Source: Cristatella mucedo (taxonomy: Eukaryota > Bryozoa > Phylactolaemata > Cristatellidae). From it: 64,000 bases of DNA. Under the pieces are notes generated by a model. The model was not told the origin of the DNA. It saw nothing but the letters and a program-made list of their open reading frames with translations, and did not search any database. The position numbers and the translations under genes were made by a program. Where the stretch lies: positions 1,261,001-1,325,000 of the forward strand of contig WPIO01000028.1 in assembly GCA_009760855.2 (NCBI GenBank). Reading direction: 5' to 3'. Of this stretch, positions 1 through 12,310 are shown piece after piece (the first letter of the stretch is position 1; each line of letters begins with the position of its first letter).

Positions 1-332
1 GTGTAAAGTCTGGAGCCATACCATATTTAGTGGCTGCCAAATTCATTGACATCCAGCTGTGCTTCGGTTAGAGTTGCTCCCGGTTTCGGGTATATAACTG
101 AGGTTAACATCAGAATTAGCAAATGTGACTCAATGAAGGTTTTCCTTATAACCCTATTCACAGACGAAGAATCATTGAGCCGATCCCAGGGCTTCCAGGT
201 GACGGCCTTTTTGGTGCATCCTTCACTTGCTCCAAAAAGCCACGTTGGCACTGCAGGCTGCTATATTATGGTTAGTAATAAATACAATATAATATTAATG
301 AATCATTTTTATAGCGTTCTAAAAAAACTCCC
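1..332. other. No recognised gene; frames open on both strands
   Basis: Open frames run on the plus strand (46-342) and minus strand (27-251), but neither shows a family signature. Confidence 0.3.
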
Positions 333-470
333 AGCTGATTAAACAGCCTCTTTTTGTATAACGGCAGAAGAGCCTTTACGACTATCACCACCGCTTGCAG
401 TGGCGATAAAGGACCGCTCACCGCAGGAGTCGAAGAAAGCAACCGCCTTACCTAGTGTGCCATCACGGCT
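333..470 (-). repeat. SINE family 2 copy with box-B region deleted
   Basis: On the minus strand it matches the copy at 39059-39221 from the tRNA-like head (AGCCGTGATGGCACACTAGG) to the tail GAGGCTGTTTAATCAGCT. About 28 bp around the GGTTCGATTCC box B are missing. Confidence 0.7.
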
Positions 471-1644
471 AAGGGAACATAATCTCTCTCCAGGTGCTTT
501 AGAACTAGCTGCAAGAAAACCAGTACCCAAGGGTTAGTGACATGCTTATGCTCGGTAGTTTTTTCTTTTCCGGCCGAGGGCCTTCGCAACTTAATGCGTG
601 GTGAGCTAGGCTCTTCTCTGACTAAACTGACCAGCTTCTACTTGATTCCGCGCTCATCCAATTCCTTCAGGCACCGACGACGCAAGTGATCAGTATTTGT
701 GCTACATACTTCTAGTCCTAATGCTGTATCGTGTCTTGCTGGCAGTCCGATTTTAAACTAAAAGTTTAAATCTAAGTATTTAGTATTAAGGGGTAGCCGA
801 ACTTCAGTACGGGGGACTCGACCTTGACGTGCGTGACACAAGGTCAATAACTTCGCTTCGAATTGTGTTGTTAACAGGTCTTCAGCCCCTCTAATGCAAA
901 TTTTTTGTTTTCTTTAACTGTAATTTAATGTTCACTTTACATTTTGACTCATAGAAATTAAGGAAGCCTGACGCCCCGTGCCGTGGGCGCACCAGCTCGT
1001 AGCCTCGTTTGGCCTAATGGCGCCGCATTAAGGCCTTCTTTAGCTTGTTTGTGGGCCCGGCAAATTCTTCCAGGAGACTGACTTCGGCTTCGCGTTAAAG
1101 GTGACCAACCGACTGGCCTCTTTAGCTAATCCTCCTTAAAATCCCTCAGCTCCTTTTAAACAGAAATTGTATCCTTTTGTAAAAGCAGTTGCTCGGAGCA
1201 GAAGACGCGCCGATGGAATGAGATTCTGAGAACATCCAAGAAAAATGATGATAATTTTGAGAAGGTCTGAATATTTGCAACGAGAGACCCCCTCCCCGGG
1301 AAAGTTCCGTCTAAGAATAGACTGGTATATTCATTCACCTAGTCTGAGGATGCGCCCTGATGTCTGTGAGCCTTGGCAGGCCTATTTCACGCCATCATTT
1401 TAAATTCTTCATAGTCTCCATCCGGGGAAAAGGGCTGAAGCTGCACCGCCAAGAAATGTTCTCTAGCCATTCGGATTGCATTTTTATTTCCCATTTTGTG
1501 AGAGCCTGCAGCGCCGCTCAGAAGGTGCGCGGTCCGGAAGCCTCTGCCTTACAAGAAATCGAACCCAAGTTAGAAGAGCACGACGCATCTCGCGGCAGGC
1601 CTCGCCAGTGCTGTCTCGAAAGAAAAGCCTACATTGAGACGCGC
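471..1644. other. Nothing recognised
   Basis: Unique-looking sequence, partly GC-rich around 960-1100. No convincing coding signal or repeat. Confidence 0.3.
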
Positions 1645-1790
1645 TGGTTTGGCCCAGTCGCCAAGGTGCTTGCCTCGATCAAGGTCAAGGATGATGCATT
1701 CGACGACCGAGGTCGTGAGCTCGAGCTCCGTGGCGTATGTGAAGCGCCTAAATTGAGATTAAGTACTATAGGGCCACTATACGAATGAAC
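1645..1790 (+). repeat. SINE family 1 copy (tRNA-derived)
   Basis: Head TTTGGCCCAGTCGCCAAGGT, a GAGCTCGAGCTCC box B, then GAAGCGCCTAAATTGAGATT and the tail ending CACTATACGAATGAA. Confidence 0.75.
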
Positions 1791-2736
1791 TACTGCATAC
1801 TTATTTGTTAACAAACTAACAGCAGTCCCTCTGGGAAGCCTAGCATAAACGTATACGCCATTCTAGAATCCTTGTTAGTCACATCTCTAAGAAATATTGT
1901 GTGGAGAAATACCTGCAATTTTCGCACTCAGGGCGCGCCACCCGGCAAGCCTATAGGCCCCGCTCTATAAGGGTGGTAGCCTGTCTGTAGATCGCAGTAG
2001 CTATTGAGCTATTAGAAAAAGGATCTCAAAGGGGGATGCAGTGTTATTGTTCGAAAAAGGAGGCTTGAAAGATTGTAATACCGGTTGGGGCAGCCCAGCC
2101 GGCTCTCTCAGCCAAACGTTCGGTGGGGGATGGGGAGGCCGGCTTTAGCCAACCCAGGCCCACCCATGTCGTTTATTCAGTGCAAGCACGTCTTTACTGA
2201 ATCCAATTTTAACACCCACGACAACACGAACGTGCCCACGCAGTAAACTAAATGTTTTCGACGTTTGGCATTTTCTCTTTTTAAAAAAGTCACACCCAGC
2301 AGGGCAGCCGCAAAATTTTGAGTACACTTCTCAGTTGGAATAGTACGACAGAATTTCCCCCTAAACTGAAAAATCGTATCTAAAATTAAAATTTAGAGGA
2401 ATCGGTCATTCATTCGCGTTCTGCGCGGACTGCTCAAGTAAACGCCTCGTCTCTTGCTCCCGTACACATTCAAAGGCCGGTTTGCTGACGACAAATTAAG
2501 AAGCTGGTTTTGTGACTCTTCCTATTTCCCGAAATTAAAACATTAGTGATTTTTCTGCTCATTAGCTGGGCTGTTTCTGGTTTAAGGTGCGCTAAAGAGT
2601 GATGATTAAAAACAGGAAATTGTCCCCCTAATCGCCCGCACGTTTCTAAATTCGCCAGCGGCTGTAGTTTCCGGTCTAAATTGAGCCAGCGATTCCGTTT
2701 AAAACGTTACAAGCGGCTTGACTGCGTGCATGGTCG
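1791..2736. other. C1D upstream region
   Basis: Holds the presumed C1D promoter and 5' UTR. I see no clear TATA or CCAAT element that decides a start. Confidence 0.3.
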
Positions 2737-2871
2737 ATGGCTTCATTGCGGGACCTAGACATACCTGCAGAAGTACAAGACAGGCTGAACGAATTCGATG
2801 ATGCGTTCACCGAACTCGAGCGTGACGTTGCTGTTCTTTTGGAGGTTCCTGTCAATGAACTGCATGCCAAG
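2737..2871 (+). CDS. C1D: C1D exon 1
   Basis: Codes for residues 1-45, beginning [14 protein letters not shown] and ending ELHAK. The donor is AAG|GTGAGT and the intron phase is 0. It matches the acidic N-terminal helix of C1D. Confidence 0.88.
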
Positions 2872-2947
2872 GTGAGTTTGCCTTGCTCATAGATTAGGGC
2901 CCGTTTAGGAACGCGTCAGCGTCTAAAAATGATGGCGTGATTGCTAT

Positions 2948-2981
<34 letters not shown>

Positions 2982-5900
2982 ATTCATTTGTATAGCGCCC
3001 CACGATTACTTAATATCTATTCAGGCGCTTTACATGTGCCACGCGTCTCGAGCCCACGACCTCAGCGAGGCCATTGGTCGGGGCGAGCGCATCAACCGCT
3101 GGACCAAACGCTATTGTCAGTTGGTAGTAAACAAGTAACATTTATTTTTTCTTATAAAAATAAGTCACGGTAAGTGGCATAGAGAAGAGTGTGGAATAAA
3201 ACGGCGGAATATTACCCACATCGACGGCGCGTGGCAAGAATGCGGTATGCACGTATTGGGAGGAGGGAGGCAGGAGGGAACAGGTGTGCAGTACCCGTCT
3301 AGAGCAGGTTGTTCATAGTCGGCTTCTGATCTTTCTTATCCTCCTTCAGTAATTCTTCTTGCTGGAGCTTATAGGGTCTTTTTTTTACTGCTCCGCTTTC
3401 TTCTAGCGCACTACCAGGTCCACAACTGAGTCGTCTTGATAAGCCTTGGCCGACCTTGCCAGCTCAACGTCCTACTCCAGTCTCAACAGTTGAGTGCATT
3501 GATGATTTTGCCTGTCACTTTGTCCTCCACTATTCCTTTCAGAGCAATGAAGGCATGCTCGTGACGGCATCAATGATTGGTCATTTCTTCCTGATGTGTG
3601 TCGGTCATCGGTCTGTCTTAGCCAACAAGCAGAACCATGGTCAGCTTCATTGGACTTTCATCCTTGTTAGGTGCCTCCGATCTAGGTGATATGCAACAAA
3701 GGTGATATGCAACAAAGAAGGAAGCAGTAGCGAGAAAAACCAACCGATAAAACTCGCCATAAGGCATGACCCTTCTAGGACAGAATCCTGCGACAGATAC
3801 AGGAGTCGCTGTGAAACCCGAAATATATCATCGGCAGCTTGCAGTTGCCGCAGTTCCTACAGTTTGCATTGAGGTTAGACCTTGGAAAGCAGTATTTCCG
3901 AGTTTGATATTTACCCCAAAAAATTAGTTCTTAATCTGAGTCGTCTTCTTGAAAGAGTAGTGCGATATTCACCTGAGTTGGGAGGCACCCACCTGCTGCT
4001 GACCTTATGGAGCTTTTAATTACGGTAGTTTGGCTAGTACACTTGAGATTGGATAAACATCTTAAGTTACTTAACAACCACGATAATGCATTTTACACTT
4101 GGCGATGCCAGTCAGCTAATTAAGCTCATTAGCATTCTTTAGAAGGATACTTTCCATTTACTGTAGGGAACGGATCTCCATCTTCACTCTAATCACTCGA
4201 AGTTTCAAAGGTTGCTGGAATGTTTATTGAGAGCTATCAGGTGTCATACCACGTCTGTGTTTTGTCGTACCACGTCTGTGTTTGTGTTAGGTCGCACACC
4301 TGCATTGTGTCAAGGGGCAGAAGGAGCTAGCCAACTATAAGGTTATGGTGTACTCTAAAGGCCCCTGCACTAAAGATTTTCAACATGTCAACTAATCTAC
4401 CTGGCTGGCTGCTTATCCACATCTAAGTTAATTCATTGTAGGCAATCGTAGCTGGTTGAAAGTCTAGTAGTTACCTGTAGGTTGGAGACCTGCCCTGTTG
4501 TGTTCTTACTTGCTGTTCTGCCTTACTATTTATTCCCTTACTTGAGAATACCTAACTGAAATACTTCATATTCAGACTTCTTATTGTATCACTTGCTATT
4601 CTGACTCAAGGCGTTTCACTGTGCCCCTTACTGACCTCAAATCCTTTGGAGACCGTACCTTCAATTCGAATGCTCAAATGCCTGGTACTCACTTCTGACT
4701 GACGGCCGGACAGCCTCTGACTTGACAACATCTAAAGGAAGCTAAAATCTACGGCTCCTCACATCACTTGCTCTCTCCGAGTGAATTATTCCGTGTGTTT
4801 ATGCATGCTGACACTGCATGCTAACACAAACTAAGTGTCATGCTTCCTTTCCAGCATATCTTAAGTATTAATAATGATAATTAAAGGTCGTTTATATAGC
4901 ACCGTAAGAGAACTAAATTTCTATCTAGGTGCTTTCAAATTATTACCAGAGAATCAATAACCTAGGGTTAGCGACCTGCCTAGAAAGAGTTTTAGTTCTC
5001 TTCGGGTGTTCTACAAATGTATTATTATTATTACTTTGCTCTGCAAATGGACATGTACAGGGTCAACATGTAGATATGATTCGTAGAAGCAGGCATGGTG
5101 TGAGCATGCACAAGCGAACAAAGGACGAGTCACAAGGACTCATTAAATGCTGTGTTAAACGGATGAGTTTCAAGTATCTTTTTTAAATGTCATGTCAGGG
5201 GATGTCGTGACGTCAGTTGGGTGTGAGTTCCAAGCTGTGGGAGCATATGAACTAAAGGCATAGTCCCCAAAGGTTTTGAGGTTTTTATGAGGTATAGGTA
5301 AACGATTAGATTCAGAAGCAGCTTGTACAATGCTTGAATATCATAGGGTCTTACCCTAGGTTCTTATGGAGGGTTCTCATAAGATCATAACCTATTTGAT
5401 TATCATAGGGTTTTACCCTAGGGGTCGTGGTCTTAATTGCCTACTGCAAACAGATATTGATAGCTGCAAATTGATAGCTGCTACGGCTCTTATGCTGCTA
5501 TAAAAAATATGCGGCTGAATCATTGTATGTGACTTCTAGGCACAGGATAAAGCCTTAAGAGAAACAAACCTCTTCGTAGATGCTTCATCCAGGCTGAAAA
5601 TATAAATATATAAACTAAAATTGGCTAAAATATATAAACTAGTAACGTTCACATCGTAGCTGGTAAGCATTTTACTGTGGGTGCCGGTCTGCCAGTTTAG
5701 CAAAGTGTACAACAAATTACTTACATCATAGCCAACTGCTGACTTTCTAGTAATTTTTTAAAATTAATTATAGTCCGTTGGGGTTCAGCTGGCTGAGTAC
5801 TGCTGTATTGTAAAAGGCTTGGGGAGTCTGCGTGAATGCTCGTGGAACGGTGGGGTCTGCTGCCATTGGTTTTCAAGATGCAGTTTAGCAGTTTTGTCGG

Positions 5901-8900
5901 TAGGGCAGTCGGCCGGTCACTGCCTTTCTCTCTGTAGGTGATGAGATTTACAGAAATGCTATTAGATGAGGTAAAAAGGATAATAACCTGCACAGATGGC
6001 TTACATAAATATGTAAGCTCATGCTGTTTGGGACTTGTCTTAGTCATATAAGCCTTGTTTTGTCTTTTTGTGTCTTCTTGTCAGGCTTCGTGCATTACTG
6101 GGTTTAATTGCGATTTTTGCTATCTTTTATATTAGCTGACATCGCTTGAGAAAGCAAGGATGGACTTGATATCAGCATATGTTGCAAATTCTTTGTTTTG
6201 GAGTAAGTACTTCATATTGACGTTTTTACAAGTGTTGTTCGGTGAACGCTTCTGGGTGCCAGTTGGGATTGGCTTAAACTGTTACAAGTAGGGAATTAAG
6301 GGTGCCTTCGAGTCGGTAGGTCAATACTTGTGCAGTGCTGGAGTACTAGGATGGGATGCGGGCACTGGGTGTTATTTTAGGCTAGTGTTTATTTTTTGTT
6401 TATGCCAGGCCCACACCATTTAAGACGAATGCCTATACCACTTTGGCAGCTTACTCCTGTAACGGTAGGCGAACATGCATGTGATCAATGTGTACGCCAC
6501 TGCTCTGCTTAGTTGGTGCATAGCACTAGAGCACACAAAACTGAAATTGTGGGGAATAGAGGAAAATGGGTACGACATCCATCCTCTTTGTACACAATGC
6601 ATCAGAATCATTTTATTGCAGTAGTACACTTTATCAGCTGCTACCTGCCATGGGATCCCTGAACATTCAGCAGCTGCTACGTGGATGCGAGTATGTTATG
6701 CATTTAAACAAGGAGGTGGTTCTGGACATGCTCTCACTTAAGGCCATATATATTTATGCAGGCCAGCAATATGGTCATTAGAAAACTTGCTAATTATAGC
6801 TGATGAATAAAGCTGCCACCAGCACGGGCTGCCAAGGTTTTTTCATCACGTTGGTATAAACATTGTGATCCCCAGTGTCATGAATACAGTGCAGTACACC
6901 AATACCTACACCGGAGAAGGAACCCCAAAGCATGATCCCACCACCAGCATACTTCACGATATGCATCGGGCAGTCATCTCTATATTTCCTACCTTTTTTC
7001 CAACTTGCTCGAACGCAACATTTATAGTTACCGACGAGTAGAATTAGCATACATTTGTTCAGTAAGCCCTGTTCCAATCTTCAGTGATCGTGGTGTTAGG
7101 CCACTGCAGACTTTAAGGTTTATGCTGCTTCCTCAGTCACAATGCTTTCTTGGCCATTCACCGGATAATTTTCTCCGAAAGTCAACACGACACTTTTGCT
7201 TGCCAGTTTTGGTCCCTGTAGCGGCATCCAGCCGCTGTGCTAGCTGTAGGGGCTTCCAGTCACTGCTAACTAGGCCAAGCTGGCTTTCTTACCTCATAGT
7301 GCTACCATATTCATCAGACGTCCCCGCGTGTCTGTCTTGTTATGGCAGCCTAGTCATGCTAGGGTTAGCAACCTGTGTAGAAAGAGTTTTAGTTCTCTTC
7401 GGGTGTTCTACAAATGTATTATTATTGCTCAGGGTCAGCTTGTAGATATAGTTAGTAGCAGTATGGTGGTTAGGCTGCAGGCTTGGTGTCAGCATGCACA
7501 ATCACATAAAGGACGAATCACACGGAACCCTTATTAGTGTGCTTGGCCAAATTATACGTGACACAACCTTGCTCATTCCAAGTGCACAAGCGATCTTCCT
7601 ATTGCGGCATCCCTGTTTGTGAAGGACTAAATGTAAACCCTAAGCAAAGCTGCTGTGCTCCTCAGCTTCAAAGCAAGCTTCAGCTGCACCAATTCCCAAT
7701 GCCCCATTGACCTGTAAGGGGAAATGAAACAGGCAAGAAGGTCGTGAACAGTTCATGCACTCTCTTGCACTGAGAAAAAAAAAACTTGCATATCAATGTT
7801 CTTCGAGGCTTGATTCTAAGAATATACCAACATTTCAAAAGTGTTATATTTGTGCCCTTTTAGCAGAACTTACCGAAACAAAATAAAAAATGAAAGCATT
7901 AGTATGAAGCAGAGCTAAGCTTATATTTGATATTTCACATTGATCCGTGAAGTGTTGATCGTGTTATGGAAAATACGACTAAACTACACTGTCAATTAAG
8001 TTTTTCAAAAGTGACAAGCGTATACCTCAACAAGCTGCAAATATGTATTTTAATGTACCTAGGATCAACAAGTTGGGACACAAAGTTGTGTAGGATGCCG
8101 ATGCCAGTAAATTTGCTATTTGTAGATATATTGCTTCCAGTTTACTTCCGTGTTAAACACGGTTCGCCTAATCGCTTTTTTAATGCCTTTTCTTATGGAA
8201 ATCATAACTTCAGATCCTATTTTTAACATGTTTGTCTTATGAAAGTTACCCTAAGCAACTGTTTGATTATTGGACCAATCTTTCAAAGTATTTCTCGACA
8301 TTCACCCTTAAATGAGCCTGTTGCTACTATTATTTGGCGTATGAAGCTCTGTTTACCTGGACCATAGTTTTTGGCGCTGTGGTCTGTGTGCACAGGCCTG
8401 CCCAAGTGCTGCCATATAAGCGTGACAGTCCGAAGCCGTGCTTGTGCTGTGTACATGATCTTTTCGTGTTTGCTGCAGGCGCTGTAATCAATTGTAGTAT
8501 GCATATGGATCTTGGGCAATTTTCTAATGTTTTTCCCACAGCCTCGATGCTTCTATGGCCCCCATACATCTACAGAGCTGCTAGTGCATGGATTTGTGGA
8601 CGATCCTCTTGCTGCTGTTAAAGTATGTCATCCCTCTAGAGAGAACAGCTAAGATGATTGGTCTCATTTTTAGGTGCCTTCAATCGTTTGCTGTCTTCTA
8701 ACTACCCAAATACTTTCTAATTAGGCTTTTCGTCTCACCACCTCATCACCCTATCACTCACGATGTTTATTTAGACCATCAGAACGTCAGACTCTCGAGT
8801 ACTCTCGGCCCTTTGTCGACTGAATTATATTTTCCAGCAGGACAGCCACCCAAAACACACTACAGCCAAAATGAGGTATTTTTTAACAATGTATCCAAGT

Positions 8901-11900
8901 TCGGTTACCTTCCTGTGATGGTTGTGGATTGAAAAAACCAGTCTCCGGACTTTGACCCGATGGAGCATTTGTGGTCGAGTGACGGTTACGTCAACTGGCC
9001 GGCCGTATAGCAAAACCTCTCGGTTTGATCGCTTGCAAGGAACCTGGGTTAGCATAGCTCCATGCCTGGGCAGACAGGATATGACACGTCTTTGCAAATA
9101 AGGGAGGTGTATCGTCACATTAACTTAAGACGGCCGCCCCTGCCATTCAAATACTTGTGCGTTTAAATGTAGGCGGGACAGATCTTCCCGAACACTTGTA
9201 CATTTTACAGTGTGAAGTATATCAGGCTCTTCCGACCGACCCGTATAGCTGTTAATTAATGTCCATTGTCAGCTTGTATAAGACGCTCAATCTTCACTGA
9301 TACCGCTGCTATTTGTAATACATTCCTTTCAAGTTTGCTGTGAAGCGATTTCGTGACACTTGAACATGCTTTTGCATTCGTTTCTGCTTACCGAGTCTTG
9401 AAGGCCCACACCTGTATTGTTGCTGTTCGGTTATTAACCTTGCTGTTCGGTTATTAACCTAACTTAAAAATGTTGCCTGCCGTATGAGCCAAGTGCCGTT
9501 GTCCAGAGGCTTGCTTCTTTCTGAACGTAGTGTACTTGAAGACGGTTGGCCACAATCCAAGCGAGCACCCCATCAAGCAGGAGCTTGACCGCATCCGAAA
9601 ATACATGGCGCGCGTGAAGGAGCTTGAAGATAAAAAGCTTGCTCCAAAGATCAATAAAGATGTCACAAAGAAGTTTGTTCGCAGCGCTCTCTGGCAGGCT
9701 GCTCACAGTGAAGCTGCAAGCAAGGCTGCCACTGCTGCTTCAGGTGAGCCTCCTTTTATGTCCACTTATAGAACATGATACTTATCTTTGTCATCCAGGA
9801 GCCACATTTGGTTCGATTGCATTTCATTCCTAGATTGTTTTATCTGTTCAAAATCTTTGCTGAAGGCCATTGTGCAGGTTTGTATTTATTGGAGCCGAAG
9901 AGACAGGTTTCTTCTCTAAGGAACTAAAGAAATGTGCCATGAAAGTGTAGGCTAGGAAAGATATATAACTATCAAAAAGTCAGGCTCAGCTGAGACCTCA
10001 AGGGAGGACTACGCGGGATTCAGAGCTTACTCCTGAACATACATGCCGAATCTATGGAATGACCCAGCTTCTCCTTTAATGTGTAAGTTGTAGTTGTTCA
10101 AGTCAGATGCTACCTTTATATACAACATGGTGAGTCATTTGCAAGCAAAGCTGAGCCTTCTCACATTCCAAGGGTAATTTGGTGCAGCAGAGAAGTTCTG
10201 TGGCAACTTTTCCACCGAGATATAAAAAAAATTGTTGGATATTGACCTCGCAACTTCGGCTGAGTTGCAAATGGTTACATTTTTATGTGAAGTCCAACCT
10301 CTCCAGAAAATGTAGCATAGCTAATGAAGGCCAATGAAGAAAGTTCAGCCTTATCAGACAGATCCTTTTTAGTTATTTCCTGTTGCACCTGGCTGGGAGC
10401 AGCCAGATACTTGTCTAATAGGTTTGGTGCTCCACTTCATAAGACCATTTCCTCAAGCCTCGCTGGTTGGCCCAGTGGGTAATGGGCTTGCTTTGGGCAA
10501 GTCAGGATATTTGATGACCGAGGTCGTGGGCTCGAGCCCCGTGGCATATGCAAAGCATATGTGTGCTCAAATAGAGATTAAGTTATTTTATGGCACTGTA
10601 CAAGTGAATATTTTGTTTTTATTTTAAGCTGTTCACACCAGTTTTTACTCGGGCCTCCACTAAAGAACTCGGATCGGCACTGAAAGCTGTGGCCAATTAA
10701 CATTCAGTTAACATTAACTGTTTCTTTCTCATCTTCTTATTAGATACTCCAGGTGGTTTCTGAGGTTTATCAAACGGGTTGCCTGTTACAGAAATTTCCA
10801 TGTATATTTCAGCTGAGTTCTTCAGCTGAGCCTTCAATTGATAATTCATGTAGTGAATGGTGGCCTGTCTCTGGTTGTTGATTGATCGGCGGGACCTATG
10901 TTGAATACAATTGACTGCCATATTTGCTTGTGATGCTGATTCTGGCATATCTGTTTCTGCTAACCTTAGCTGCCGAGTTTGGAAACGATGCTCCTAATTT
11001 GGTATGCACTGTTCGATCAAATTTCTTAGTCTATAGGGCATTGCACCAACGAATCAATCACAACCACGTTTTTACTTATGGTTTTATGCCTGCTATGCTT
11101 AGCTATACTCTGCATTAGAGAGTAGAAGACGGTTAAGGTATTACTTGCTGTTGTTTGTGAATAGGCTTTGCTGATAGACGATGACATTGACCTTTGCAAG
11201 TTAAACGTTTTTTTTTCTGGCTGTCTTTTGAGAGCCGGTTTGTTACTGAGAATTTGTCAAGAGAATCTCTTGTACCGAAGTCCTATAATTTTCATTTAAA
11301 AGTTATCGTGATGCCTAAGCCAATGAGCTTATCAGCCAGCTCCCAAATACTAAGTAGATAATTACCATTTCAGATTTGTTGTTGCAATGTGCCCAGCTAG
11401 CATAATGCCTTTAGGCTTAGCTTGTTAGCCCTGTGGACATTTTGTTGTTCATTAAAAGTAAAAGTAAACATTGTAGCCCAGTGGCAGGGGCATAGCTAGG
11501 ATTTTGTTAAGCGGGCTGAGCCGTCTAGGTGGCCGAACTTTTGATAGAGCCCGAGCCAACCAATCATGGCTTTAGCATACCTCAAAAGGGGCATGGTACC
11601 CGATTGGGCTGCTTGCTACTTCTGAGCCAACAGGTCTGGTACTAAAGGAACTGTGATAGCTGCGTGATGGAGAAATAAAACAAACTTCAGACAGGCCTGC
11701 AATGCCAACCAATATAGTAAAAATGATACCACTACATTTGTGTAAGGCCATAAGAGAACTAGAGATTTTTCTGCATAACATGATGAACAGGAAAAATGTC
11801 TACTGATAAGGGATAATAATGTGCACAATTTCATCATGGTAAAGCTCATAAAGGGCTATTCATGCAGATGAAACAAATGCTGTGAAGAACAGGCAGGGTT

Positions 11901-12221
11901 GTAGGTTTCTATTAAATGTCAAGCCAGGGGGTGTGATGGTATCAGGCAGTACCAAGTTCTAGGCTTTGAGATAAGAAGAACTGAAGGTAAGGGCATAGAT
12001 TCGTTGGTTAGAGGCAGAGCTTACTTAACAACCAGAGTACGAGGGGCTGGTGGTATATTGAGAAGGCCAGTAGTACGCATTTTAAATAGGTAAGCCAGAG
12101 CAAGTGAATGAAGGGCCTAAGAGTGAGTGAGAGACCTTGAGCCCGATGTGCTGCTTGATGAGCCAGTGCAGGTTGGAGAGAAATTGGGTAATGTGGATGT
12201 TGCAACAGTCTCTCCCTATCT

Positions 12222-12310
<89 letters not shown>

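Noticed and set aside
1360-1788. 142-codon plus-strand frame
   Set aside because: Its 3' third is SINE family 1 and the rest has no recognisable signature or splice support.
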